From Microtetraspora fusca (GTDB taxonomy: Bacteria; Actinomycetota; Actinomycetes; Streptosporangiales; Streptosporangiaceae): DNA of 64,000 bases. The translations under genes and the position numbers were made by a program. Location: the NCBI RefSeq assembly GCF_001570365.1, contig NZ_BBYK01000062.1, positions 1 through 64,000 on the forward strand. The letters run 5' to 3'. The stretch's first letter is position 1. Each line of letters starts with the position of its first letter. This document shows, piece after piece, positions 35,992 to 45,000 of the stretch. The notes below the pieces were generated by a model. That model did not search any database. It saw only the letters and a program-made list of their open reading frames with translations, and was not told the origin of the DNA.

Positions 35992-37254
35992 TCACAGGCC
36001 GAGGCGGACGGGGAGCCGCGCCAGACGCCAGGAGCCGGGCAGGACCTGGCGTTCGAGCTCCTCGGCCGGCACCGCCAGGCGGAGGCCGGGGAAGCGGCGG
36101 GTCAGCGCCAGGAAGGCGACCTCGCCCTCCTGGCGGGCCAGCGCCGCGCCGAGGCAGTAGTGCAGGCCGTGCCCGAACCCGACGTGGACCTCGCGCCTCC
36201 CGTCCGGCTCCCGGGTGATGTCGAGGCTCTCCGGATCGTCGAACCGGCGGGGATCGTAGTTGGCCGAGACGAGCAGGGCCATCACGGGCTCGCCGCGCCG
36301 CACCAGCGTCCCTCCGATCTCGACGTCCTCGGCCGCGTACCGGATACGGGTGCCCTGCACGGGTCCGCACCAGCGCATCAGCTCGTGGACGGCGCGCGGC
36401 GCCAGCGCCGGATCGGCGCGCAGCGCGTCCCACTGGTCGGGATGGGTCAGCAGGGCCGCCGTGCCGTTGCCGATCAGGTGGGCGGTGGTCTCGTGTCCGG
36501 CCAGGACCAGGGTCAGCACCATCGTGACCATCTCGATGTCGCTGAGCCGGTCGCCGTCCTCGTCGTGGGCCCGGATCAGCCCGGTGAGCAGGTCCTCGGC
36601 CGGCCGGGCCCGGCGGCGCTCGATCAGGTCGTGAATGTGGTCGATCATCTGGCGCAGCGGCTCGTTCAGCGCCCCGGGCCGGAGGGAGAACAGCGCCCTG
36701 CCCCAGTCGTGCCACTGGGGGCGGTCCTCCTCCGGGATGCCGACCAGCTCGCAGATCACCGTGATCGGCAGCGGATACGCGAACCCCTCGATGAGATCGA
36801 CCACGCCGTCCTCGGCGAGACCGGGGAGCCGGTCGAGGAGGTCGTCGGTGATCTGCTCCACACGTGGACGCAGCTCCGAGACGCGCCGCGCCGTGAAGGC
36901 CCGGGAGACCAGCCGGCGCAGCCGTATGTGGTCGGCGCCGTCGGCGTCGAGAACGCTGTCGAGCACGTACCGGGCGTACTCGGGCGGGATGCCGCGAGCT
37001 TTAATGATCTCCTCGCGGATGTTGTGCGCGTCCCTTCCCGGCACGTTCGCCGGATTGTTTACGAACCGCTGGTCGCTCAGCACCGTCTTGACATCGTCGA
37101 ACCGGGTGACCAGCCAGACCGCGGTGCCGAGGCCGGCGAAGACGGCGCGCGTGAGCGGGGCCTCCTCCCTGATGCGGGAGTACCCCCGGAACGGGTCGCT
37201 CAGCAGGGCGGGGTCCATCATGTCGACGGGACCGGTGGTGCTGGGAGTGCTCAT
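35992..37254 (-). CDS. Cytochrome P450
   Basis: The 420-residue soluble P450 of actinobacterial type has the oxygen-binding I-helix VLAGHETTAHLIG, the K-helix ExxR in HELMRWCGP and the heme loop FGHGLHYCLGAALARQE with its Cys thiolate. No membrane anchor is present, and no ferredoxin gene is adjacent, so redox partners come from elsewhere. It is directly downstream of a TetR gene (20-bp gap, same strand) and probably under its control. Substrate is unknown. Start ATG 37254 is preferred over the much longer open frame, which extends through the TetR gene. Confidence 0.92.
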   Translation of the reverse strand: MSTPSTTGPVDMMDPALLSDPFRGYSRIREEAPLTRAVFAGLGTAVWLVTRFDDVKTVLSDQRFVNNPANVPGRDAHNIREEIIKARGIPPEYARYVLDSVLDADGADHIRLRRLVSRAFTARRVSELRPRVEQITDDLLDRLPGLAEDGVVDLIEGFAYPLPITVICELVGIPEEDRPQWHDWGRALFSLRPGALNEPLRQMIDHIHDLIERRRARPAEDLLTGLIRAHDEDGDRLSDIEMVTMVLTLVLAGHETTAHLIGNGTAALLTHPDQWDALRADPALAPRAVHELMRWCGPVQGTRIRYAAEDVEIGGTLVRRGEPVMALLVSANYDPRRFDDPESLDITREPDGRREVHVGFGHGLHYCLGAALARQEGEVAFLALTRRFPGLRLAVPAEELERQVLPGSWRLARLPVRLGL

Positions 37255-37274
37255 CGTCGCCTCCATCTGGCGTG

Positions 37275-38012
37275 TCAGATGCGTTTCTGCCTGCCGATCT
37301 CCTCGTTCAACCGGTCGAGCAGGCTCTGGTGGAGATCGGCCACTCGCGGCGCCACCGCCGCCGCCTCCTCCGGCGCGCGCGGCGTCTCGAAGGCGGCGCG
37401 GACGACGTGGGCGACCATGTCCGCGTTGTCCGCGACGCTCACGACGTCCGAGGGAAGCATGGGCTCGATCATGAGGAACCCGGTCAGCACGGCCACGAAC
37501 GCGTGCCGCAGCGCGGCCGGGGACCGCTCTGGAACGATCAGGCCGTGTTCGCGCAGGAGCCGGACATAGCCGTCGAGAGTCCGCTCCCGGACCTTCATGA
37601 GATCGCCGATGACTTCGGCGGCGCTCCTGCTCAACGTGCCCAGGGTCTCGAGGTCGCCGGTGAACATCGCGCGGACGATCGGGTCCTCGTGGACCCACAG
37701 GTAGGCCGTGACGGCCACCCGGCTGGGCAGGACCGCGGACGGATCGGCCCGGATCTCCTGGACGAACCGCTCGACCATCCTGCTCTGGGCCCGCATCAGG
37801 ACCGTGAGGAACAGGACCTCCTTCGTGCTGAAGTGCAGGTAGACCGTGCCCTTGCCGACGCCGGCGCGGCGGGCGATGTCGCCGACCGTCACACGCGGGT
37901 ACCCCCAGGCCACCAGCAGCTCCCCGGCCGCGTCGAGGATCCGCTCCGCCCTCCGGTCGCGCTCGGCCTCGGCCTGGCTCACCGCTCCGAGATCGACCTG
38001 TGTCACGGTCAC
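37275..38012 (-). CDS. TetR-family regulator
   Basis: The 245-residue protein has an N-terminal TetR HTH (RAERILDAAGELLVAWGY...VTVGDIARRAGVGKGTVYLHF) and an all-helical ligand domain. The GTG start at 38012 is preceded by a short leader. It is cotranscribed with the P450 gene downstream, which is its most likely target together with its own promoter. Confidence 0.88.
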   Translation of the reverse strand: MTVTQVDLGAVSQAEAERDRRAERILDAAGELLVAWGYPRVTVGDIARRAGVGKGTVYLHFSTKEVLFLTVLMRAQSRMVERFVQEIRADPSAVLPSRVAVTAYLWVHEDPIVRAMFTGDLETLGTLSRSAAEVIGDLMKVRERTLDGYVRLLREHGLIVPERSPAALRHAFVAVLTGFLMIEPMLPSDVVSVADNADMVAHVVRAAFETPRAPEEAAAVAPRVADLHQSLLDRLNEEIGRQKRI

Positions 38013-38349
38013 CCTCCCGTACCTTCCGCCTGACCGGGCGCGCCGGGGCGGGTGGCCGCCCCTGCTCGCGCCCCCGGGACCGGGGTACGGCGAGCCGCGT
38101 CCGGAAGGTCGTGACCGAGATGAGGAATCCGGTCATCGGGTCAAACGTAGGCCCGATCCGCCTTCCTGACAACGGCCTTCACGCCACGAAATGCTCACCG
38201 TAGAGGAATGGAGAAGGTGACGTACAGGCGCGGCCCCGTGTCGACACCGGCGGGCGGGCTGTGGCAGCGTTCGGTCGGGCGCTGCGGTCGTCGCGCGCCT
38301 GACCTCCGATCCGCATAGACCGCCCAGAAACCAACCCGGAAGGCCGTTC
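38013..38349. other. Divergent intergenic region between TetR and RraA-like genes
   Basis: These 337 bp hold the two promoters. No gene is convincing and no clear palindrome stands out for the TetR protein. The RBS of the RraA gene is probably the weak CGGAAGG near 38339. Confidence 0.35.
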
Positions 38350-38820
38350 ATGGACATCTCGACCGCGGACCTGTACGACGAGCGCGAGGCCGAGTTCGAC
38401 TCCTGCGACCTGCAGTTCCGGCAGTACGGCGGGCGCCGCTCCTTCCGCGGCGTGATCGCGACGGTGCGCTGTCACGAGGACAACGCCCTCGTCAAGGCGG
38501 TCCTGTCGGAGCCGGCGGAGGGACGGGTCCTGGTCGTCGACGGCGGCGGATCACTGCACGCCGCGCTGATCGGCGACGTCATCGGGGGCATCGCTGTGGC
38601 CAACGGCTGGGCCGGAGTGGTCGTCAACGGCGTGGTCCGCGACGTCGCGGCGTTGCGCGGCCTCGATCTGGGCGTCAAGGCGCTCGGCTCCAACCCCCGC
38701 AGGGGCACCAAGGACGGCGTCGGCGAGCGGGACGTCCCCGTGACCTTCGGCGGCGTGGTCTTCCGTCCCGGCGCCGAGCTGTTCAGCGACGACGACGGGA
38801 TCCTCGTCACCACGGCGTGA
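38350..38820 (+). CDS. RraA-like protein (RNase E regulator / HMG aldolase family)
   Basis: The 156-residue protein matches the RraA family over its full length: [43 protein letters not shown] and [21 protein letters not shown]. The [24 protein letters not shown] region has the residues used for substrate or metal binding in HMG/oxaloacetate aldolases of this fold. The function could be RNase E inhibition or aldolase/decarboxylase activity; sequence alone does not decide. Its stop overlaps a possible ATG for the downstream channel gene. Confidence 0.85.
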   Translation: MDISTADLYDEREAEFDSCDLQFRQYGGRRSFRGVIATVRCHEDNALVKAVLSEPAEGRVLVVDGGGSLHAALIGDVIGGIAVANGWAGVVVNGVVRDVAALRGLDLGVKALGSNPRRGTKDGVGERDVPVTFGGVVFRPGAELFSDDDGILVTTA

Positions 38821-38963
38821 ACTCCGCGCCGTTCCCGGCTCCCTGGGCGTGCGAGAGCGACGACGCCGGAGCGTACGGAACCGCCGACATGATCACGATC
38901 AGCCGGAGGCGGTTCTGTAGGATTTCGGATGATCACAACGCCTCATCATCCTGGAGTACCGGT

Positions 38964-39854
38964 TTGCCCGATCTCTCTCGCGAACGGCTCCGCGCCTTCG
39001 TTGACGCTCCCGCGTTCCACCGCGCCGTCATCGCCGTCATCACGCTGAATGGGATCACACTCGGGCTGGAGACATCGCCCGATCTGGCCGACCGATACCC
39101 CGTCGCCTTCCTCGTGATCGACCGGGTCATCATCGCGATCTTCGTCGTCGAGCTCGCCCTGCGCATCGCCGCGCACGGGAAGGCGTTCTTCCGCGATCCG
39201 TGGAACTGGTTCGACCTCATCGTCGTCGGCATGGCGCTCGTGCCCGCCTCGGAGTCGTTGTCGATCCTGCGGCTCTTCCGGTTCCTGCGCGTCCTACGGC
39301 TGATCTCCGTGGTCCCCAGCATGCGGCGGGTGGTCTCGGCGCTGTTCACCGCGCTTCCGGGGCTGGCTTCGATCCTGGCCCTGCTGTTGCTGTCGCTCTA
39401 CATGGCGGCCGTCATCGGGGAGCAGCTTTTCCGCGAGGCGGCCCCGCAGTACTTCGGGAACCTCGGCACGTCGCTGTTCACGATGTTCACCGTGCTCACG
39501 GTGGAGAACTGGCCGGCGGTCGCCGAAGACGTGATGGCCAAGGAACCGATGGCCTGGATCTTCTTCGCCGCGTTCATCGTGATCACGGCGTTCTTCGTCC
39601 TCAACCTGCTCATCGGCGTGATCGTGTCCGCGATGGAGACCGAGGTCAACGCGTCGCGATGGAAGGAAGACCAGGCGCTTGAGCTGGAACAGCACAACGC
39701 GGTGATGGGACAGATCCGGGCGCTCACCGAGAAGGTGGACCTGCTGACGGCCAACCTGGCGGCACTCTCGGCCGCCCGCGCCGCCCCAGAGGACGAGCGG
39801 GAACTGCTCCCCACCGACGTCGTCGGCGACGGGGTCGTGAGCCGGGACGCGTAG
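38964..39854 (+). CDS. Single-domain voltage-gated sodium channel (NaChBac/BacNav family)
   Basis: The protein is about 296 residues from TTG 38964 (GGAG upstream). ATG 38817, overlapping the RraA stop, would add 49 unrelated residues. Six membrane helices are visible: S1-S3, the charged S4 (RLFRFLRVLRLISVVPSMRR, Arg every third residue), S5, a pore loop with filter TVENW (TLESW in NaChBac) and S6 (FFVLNLLIGVIVSAMETEV). A C-terminal coiled coil (LELEQHNAVMGQIRALTEKV) should tie four subunits together. It conducts Na+ or Ca2+ in response to voltage. The Asn after the filter Glu may alter selectivity. Confidence 0.9.
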   Translation: MPDLSRERLRAFVDAPAFHRAVIAVITLNGITLGLETSPDLADRYPVAFLVIDRVIIAIFVVELALRIAAHGKAFFRDPWNWFDLIVVGMALVPASESLSILRLFRFLRVLRLISVVPSMRRVVSALFTALPGLASILALLLLSLYMAAVIGEQLFREAAPQYFGNLGTSLFTMFTVLTVENWPAVAEDVMAKEPMAWIFFAAFIVITAFFVLNLLIGVIVSAMETEVNASRWKEDQALELEQHNAVMGQIRALTEKVDLLTANLAALSAARAAPEDERELLPTDVVGDGVVSRDA

Positions 39855-39875
39855 TCGAGGGGTGCCCGCCAGAGT

Positions 39876-40793
39876 TCAGCCGGCGAACTGCTCCTTCCGG
39901 CGCGCGACGAACTCCTCGACCGTCGCCGCCGGCTTCCCGGTGATCTCCTCGACCGTACGGGTCATGCGGTCGTACCGGTTCTCCCGATGCAGGCGGGCCA
40001 TGGTGGCCAGGTGCTCCTCGACGTGCGTCCCGAGTCCGGACGGCGCGAGCACCTGCTCGGCCCAGGTCTCCCACGGCACGTCGACGTAGGAGACCGGCCT
40101 GCCGAGCGCGCGCGAATATTCCGCGGCGACCTCGGTCATGTCCTCGGACCGCGGGCCGGTCAGCTCCAGGACCCGGCCCACGTACGGTCCCGGATCGGCC
40201 AGGACGGTCGCGACCACCCGGGCGACGTCGTCGGCCGCGACGGGCGAGGTGCGGCCGGTCCCGAACGGCAGCCGGATCGTGCCGCTCTCCGCGATGGATC
40301 GCGCGGCCAGCGTCGTGAACAGCGGGTTGTCCAGGAAGATGGTCGGCCGGACATGCACGACCGGAAGGCCGGACCAGTCGAGCACCTGCTCGGACAGCCA
40401 GTGCAACCGCTGCTGGTGCGACTCGCTCGTACTGACCGCGTCCATCTGCGAGACGGTCATCTGCGAGATGGCGACCAGCGCGTCGAGGCCGCCGACGGCC
40501 CGCGCCACGGTCGCGACGACGGCCGTGGCCTCCAGGTAGGACGGCGCCACGCTCATGCTGAAGAACATCCGGCGCGTCCCGCCGATGGCCCGCGCCACGT
40601 CCGCGGGCCGGGTGAGGTCGCCGACGACGACCTCTGCGCCGAGCGCGCGCAGGGCCGCGGCCCGGTCGTCGTCGTGGTGCGCCATCGCCCGTACGGCCAT
40701 GCCGCGCCGGAGCAGCAGTTCCAGGACCGTGCGCCCCACACCGCCGACTCCCCCGCCGGCGCCGGTCACCAGGACAAGGTCGGTCTCCGCCAT
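39876..40793 (-). CDS. NmrA-like NAD(P)-binding oxidoreductase
   Basis: From MAETDLVLVTG the protein has 305 residues of the atypical SDR/NmrA type. The nucleotide-binding Gly motif GAGGGVGGVGRTVLE is near the N-terminus, followed by AEVVVGDLTRPADVARAI and VRPTIFLDNPLF. It lacks an obvious YxxxK, which suits an NADPH sensor or azoreductase-like reductase of the family. It is convergent with the sodium channel gene (22-bp gap) and 60 bp from the HupE-like gene. Confidence 0.85.
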   Translation of the reverse strand: MAETDLVLVTGAGGGVGGVGRTVLELLLRRGMAVRAMAHHDDDRAAALRALGAEVVVGDLTRPADVARAIGGTRRMFFSMSVAPSYLEATAVVATVARAVGGLDALVAISQMTVSQMDAVSTSESHQQRLHWLSEQVLDWSGLPVVHVRPTIFLDNPLFTTLAARSIAESGTIRLPFGTGRTSPVAADDVARVVATVLADPGPYVGRVLELTGPRSEDMTEVAAEYSRALGRPVSYVDVPWETWAEQVLAPSGLGTHVEEHLATMARLHRENRYDRMTRTVEEITGKPAATVEEFVARRKEQFAG

Positions 40794-40853
40794 CACAGGC
40801 ACCCCTTTTCCATCATGAAGGTCCCGCTCGACCGGGGCATGTACCGTACCCGA

Positions 40854-42011
40854 TCAGAACGGCAGGGTGACGCGGTCGACGCACCAGTAGAGGCTGACCG
40901 CCACGATGGGGACCGACATCGCGACCGTCACCCACCGGGCGGCGGACGTGCGGCGCAGCAGCGTCAGCAGCGGGAAGAGCACCGCGATGATCGCGAGCTG
41001 GGTCGCCTCGATGCCGACGTTGAAGCTCAGGAGCGACAGGAGCAGCCCCCACGACCCGCTCTCGTCGATGTCGAGCGCGCTCGCGAAGCCCAGCCCGTGC
41101 ACCAGGCCGAAGGCGAAGACGACCGGCAGCCGCCATCTGCCCGCTCTCTCTTCCCCGCGGCCCAGGAGGTTGGCGACGGCCACGACGATGATCGACACGG
41201 CGATGACCGGCTCGACGATCCCCGCCGGGACGTCCACGACGCCCATCGCGGCCAGGAGGAACGTGATGCTGTGCGCGACCGTGAAGGCGGAGGCGGTGAC
41301 GACGACGTCGCGGAGTCGGCGGGCGCCGATGAGCAGCGCGAGCAGGAAGAAGATGTGGTCGAGGCCGGACAGCAGGTGCTCGGCGCCGAGCAGGAAGAAC
41401 TCCTCGACCTGGTGCGCGGCCCGGCGCTCGCCGGTCCGCAGCGTCGGGTGGGCGGCGGTCAGGACCGCGGAGCCGGTCGTGCCGTCGAGCTGGTATCGGA
41501 CGATCGTCTCCGTGCTGTGCACGAAGCTCTCGGCGTCGGGGAAGAGCGCGCTGGAGATCGCGTGTTGCCCCGGGCCGTCGCCCGCGCAGTCGTAGTCGAG
41601 GGTCACGACCGCGAAGGCCACCTTCTCGCGTTCACGTACGTCCGCGTCGCCCACGGGGACGGGCGTGCACGGCGTGTCGTCGTACGTCACGGCGAAGCGG
41701 CGCGTGACGTAGTCGATGACGGCGGCATGGTTGATCTTGAGCTGGCGGAGCTGCTCGGTCCGCCCCTTCGCCTCGTACGCCTCCGCGTACAGCCAGGCCG
41801 ACTTCATCAGGAGGTCGTATTCCAGGTCGAGCACGGCCCTGACGTCCGGGCCCGTTCCGGTCACCGCGGCGTGGGCCTTCGTGGTCGCGTCGTGCGCCGC
41901 CGCCGGAATGGGACGCGCGGCGTCGGCAAGCACGCCGGCGAGCAGGCCGGCCAGCAGGACGGTGAGAACGTGGGCGAGGACGAGGGCGGACAGCCGGCGC
42001 CTGCGAGGCAT
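40854..42011 (-). CDS. HupE/UreJ-family membrane protein with extracytoplasmic domain
   Basis: The 385-residue protein has a signal-like N-terminus (LVLAHVLTVLLAGLLAGVLA), an extracytoplasmic segment of about 170 residues and six C-terminal helices with the HupE/UreJ_2 signature (HLLSGLDHIFFLLALLIG, FTVAHSITFLLA, FAFGLVHGLGFASAL). The conserved His/Asp in membrane helices suggest metal (nickel or cobalt) passage, as in other HupE/UreJ proteins. No urease or hydrogenase genes are in the window. Its role is unproven. Confidence 0.8.
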   Translation of the reverse strand: MPRRRRLSALVLAHVLTVLLAGLLAGVLADAARPIPAAAHDATTKAHAAVTGTGPDVRAVLDLEYDLLMKSAWLYAEAYEAKGRTEQLRQLKINHAAVIDYVTRRFAVTYDDTPCTPVPVGDADVREREKVAFAVVTLDYDCAGDGPGQHAISSALFPDAESFVHSTETIVRYQLDGTTGSAVLTAAHPTLRTGERRAAHQVEEFFLLGAEHLLSGLDHIFFLLALLIGARRLRDVVVTASAFTVAHSITFLLAAMGVVDVPAGIVEPVIAVSIIVVAVANLLGRGEERAGRWRLPVVFAFGLVHGLGFASALDIDESGSWGLLLSLLSFNVGIEATQLAIIAVLFPLLTLLRRTSAARWVTVAMSVPIVAVSLYWCVDRVTLPF

Positions 42012-42051
42012 GTCGCGTTCTCCAAAGGTGCGGGGGAATCTGCCAGGGGAA

Positions 42052-42082
42052 CGCCGCCCCGGACCGGGGGTCCGGGGCGGCG
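42052..42082 (-). terminator. Strong terminator hairpin after the metallophosphoesterase gene
   Basis: A perfect 14-bp stem (42052-42065 with 42069-42082) and a 3-nt loop start 10 bp beyond the stop codon at 42092. Confidence 0.75.
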
Positions 42083-42091
42083 GGGATGGGT

Positions 42092-45000
42092 TTACTTGCG
42101 CTGGAACCAGCGGTACATCGGCGAGTCCGGCCCCCAGTCGCCGGAACGGCCGTTCTCGTTCTTCGTGACGAAGACGCTCGGTTCGGACGCGGTCACGCCG
42201 CCGCCGGTGGAGCGTGCCGTGACGAACCACGCGTACGCCGTGTCGGCCTTGAGGCGGTCCCAGACCACCGAGGCGACCTGCCCCGACGCGACCGTGCTCG
42301 TGCCGACGATCCGGGTGGGCTTGTAGAGCGCCAGCGAGTCGGTCGTGAAGCTCGTCGTACGGGAGGTGAGGTCGACCGGGAGCACCATGTTGTCCTCGCG
42401 CCCGTCGTACCGGCGCAGCGGGTCGAACTCGCCGGCGCCGAAGTCATTGAGCAACGGGGAGTAGGTGTCCACGGTCAGCTCCGACCGCTTGACGTTGAAC
42501 TGCAGCAGGCGGAAGAAGCTCGCGCCGAACTGGAGCTGGTCGTTCGGGTTGTATCCGCCGACCTCGGTGAGCCCGAGGCGGTCGGCCGACACCGTGTAGA
42601 ACTGGTAGTCCGCAAGCAGCTCGACGACGCCCTTGCCGACCTGGCCCACCTTCGGCTTCACGTTGGTGGCCACGCCGTGCTCGTGCCCGGCGAGGATGAG
42701 GAAGACGTTCGGGTTCTTCTCGACCACCGTCTTGTACAGCATCGAGCCGTCGGGAGCCGAGAATCCGGCGCCGCGCCCGTCGGGGTTGGTGCTCGGCACG
42801 AGGTAGTCGTGCGAGAGCAGGATGCCGTTGCGGTCGGGGAACCGCTTGAAGATGGAGTCGGCCCACTCGGCCTCCTCCCGCGTGACGCCGTACGAGAGGC
42901 CGACCACGACGAAGTCCAGCCCGCCGGCGGAGAACAGGTCGTAGTGGTTCTGGTTGTCGCCCTCCTTCCACGGCCCGCCGTACTCCGCGTGCTGCCAGCC
43001 CTGCGCCGCCGTCTGGTACCGGCCGGGGCCGTAGTACTTGTTGTAGATCGCCTCCGGCCCGTCCTCGGTGCCCGACTGGTTGTCGTGGTTGCCGGCGATC
43101 ACGCCGTTCGGGATGTTGGCCTCGTCCAGCACGCGCTGCTGCCGGGAGGACACCTCGAACTCGCCGACGACCTGCCTCCGCATGGCCTCGTCCGCGGGCT
43201 TGCGGATGTTGTTCTCGATGATGTCGCCGGTGTGCGCGACGTAGGAGATCTTGCGCTGGTCCCTGTTGTCCTTGATCCAGTTGACGATGCCGGCGTAGGC
43301 GGACTCCCACACCGCGCGCTCCTCGGCGGTCTCCTGCTCCACCGCGCCCTCGGAGATGTACTGGGTGTCGGTGAAGTGGACGATCGAGAAGTCGTACGTG
43401 GAGGGGTCGGCGAAGCCGTTCGGGTCGCCGGGGTCGATGTCGTCGGCGAACGGATCCTCACCGGTCACCATGACGTGGACCTGCTGGCCGTCGATGTACT
43501 CCGCGCCGACGACGGCGGTGAGCGCGGTGTTGCCCTCGGCCGCGCCGCGGGAGCTCGTCAGGAGATCCCACGCCTTGGTCTTGGTGTTCCACGCGCGCAG
43601 GGACGCCAGGCGCTCGGGGTCGATGACGCCCTCCCAGCGCAGGACCGGGGCGTCCACGTGGCCCTTCACCTGGATGTCGAACCGCTGGTAGGTGACGTCC
43701 CGGCCGGCGGGCGCGTCGAGGGTCGCGCCGTCGGCGGGTTCGAGCCCCTTGGTCGAGACCTTCTGCTCGCCGGGCACCCGCAGGGTCGTGGGGACGGACG
43801 CGGCCACGCCCTGGTACGCCTGGTTCGGGGTCAGGATCTCGGCCTCGGAGAACGTCGCCGTCACCTTGCCGCCGCCGGGCTCGGCCACCTTGGCCGAGAG
43901 CGTGACGGACTTCGACACGTCGACGCTGCCCACCGCCGGTGCCAGCTCGGCCGGGACGTCCGGGACGCCCGCCGACTCGAACGCGATCTCACGCGTGGCG
44001 GTGTTGCCGAGCCCGTCGGAGCCGGTCACGGCCAGGGTGTGCGCGCCGGGTGACAGCCCCGGGCCCACCTGGGCGCCCAGCGCGATCGGGCGGCCGTCGA
44101 GCGTGACGTCCGGCCCGGACACCACGCCGGAGGCGTCCTCGAGCGTGACGTCCAGCACGACCGAGGCGGTGATCTTCTCCCCCACGGCCGGGACACTCGC
44201 GGCGACCTTGGGCGCGGTGTTGTCCGTGATCAGCGTACGGGTGGCGGTCTCCCCCGTCGTCGAGGCAGCGGCGATCGTGTGCTTGCCGTCCTTGACGGCG
44301 GTGGTGTCGAGGTCCGCGCGGAGGCCGCCGGCGGGCGCGTCCACGAGGAACTCGAGGTCGATCTCGGTGAGCAGGTTCACGTTGTCGCCGCAGTTGCCGT
44401 CGCCCATGCTGTACGAGCTCTTGAGCATCTGGCCGGTCGCCTTGCCCCGCACCGGGGTGAGGGCGATGTTCGAGATCGCGAAGTCGTCGCGGTTGGCGCC
44501 GCACGACGTCGGATACGTGCCGGTCACGAAATCGATCGTGTTCCAGCCGGGCACGAGGTACTCGTTCGGGAAGGTGAAGTCGACGCGCCGGCTGACGAAG
44601 TCGCCGTCGAGCACGACCTTCCGCCCGTTGACGAGCAGGTAGTTCTGGTATCGGGCCTCGATCGAGTTGCTGCCCACGGTGAAGCTGAGGGTCGCGTCAC
44701 CCGAGCCGAGCGTCTGGACGACGTGCACCGGCCGGGCGTCGATCGTGTAGTGCAGTTCGACCTCGCGGAGGGCGGTCCGGCTGCTGCCGCAGTCGCCGTC
44801 GCCCATCTCGTACGACGGCTTGATGTCCTTGCCGGTCACGGTGGCGCCGTCGAGGGCGAGGTCGAGATTCGCGATGGTGAAGTCGTCGCGGTCGATCCCG
44901 CAGGACGCCTTGTAGTCCCCGGTCACGACCTTGATCGTGTTGTCGCCGGGTACCAGGAACCGGGCGGGCACCGCGATGGCGACGCGCCGGCCGGCCCAGG

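Noticed and set aside
35992-38172. A 726-codon frame fusing sequence upstream to the P450
   Set aside because: The first 300 codons are a wrong-frame translation of the TetR gene; ATG 37254 gives a normal 420-residue P450.
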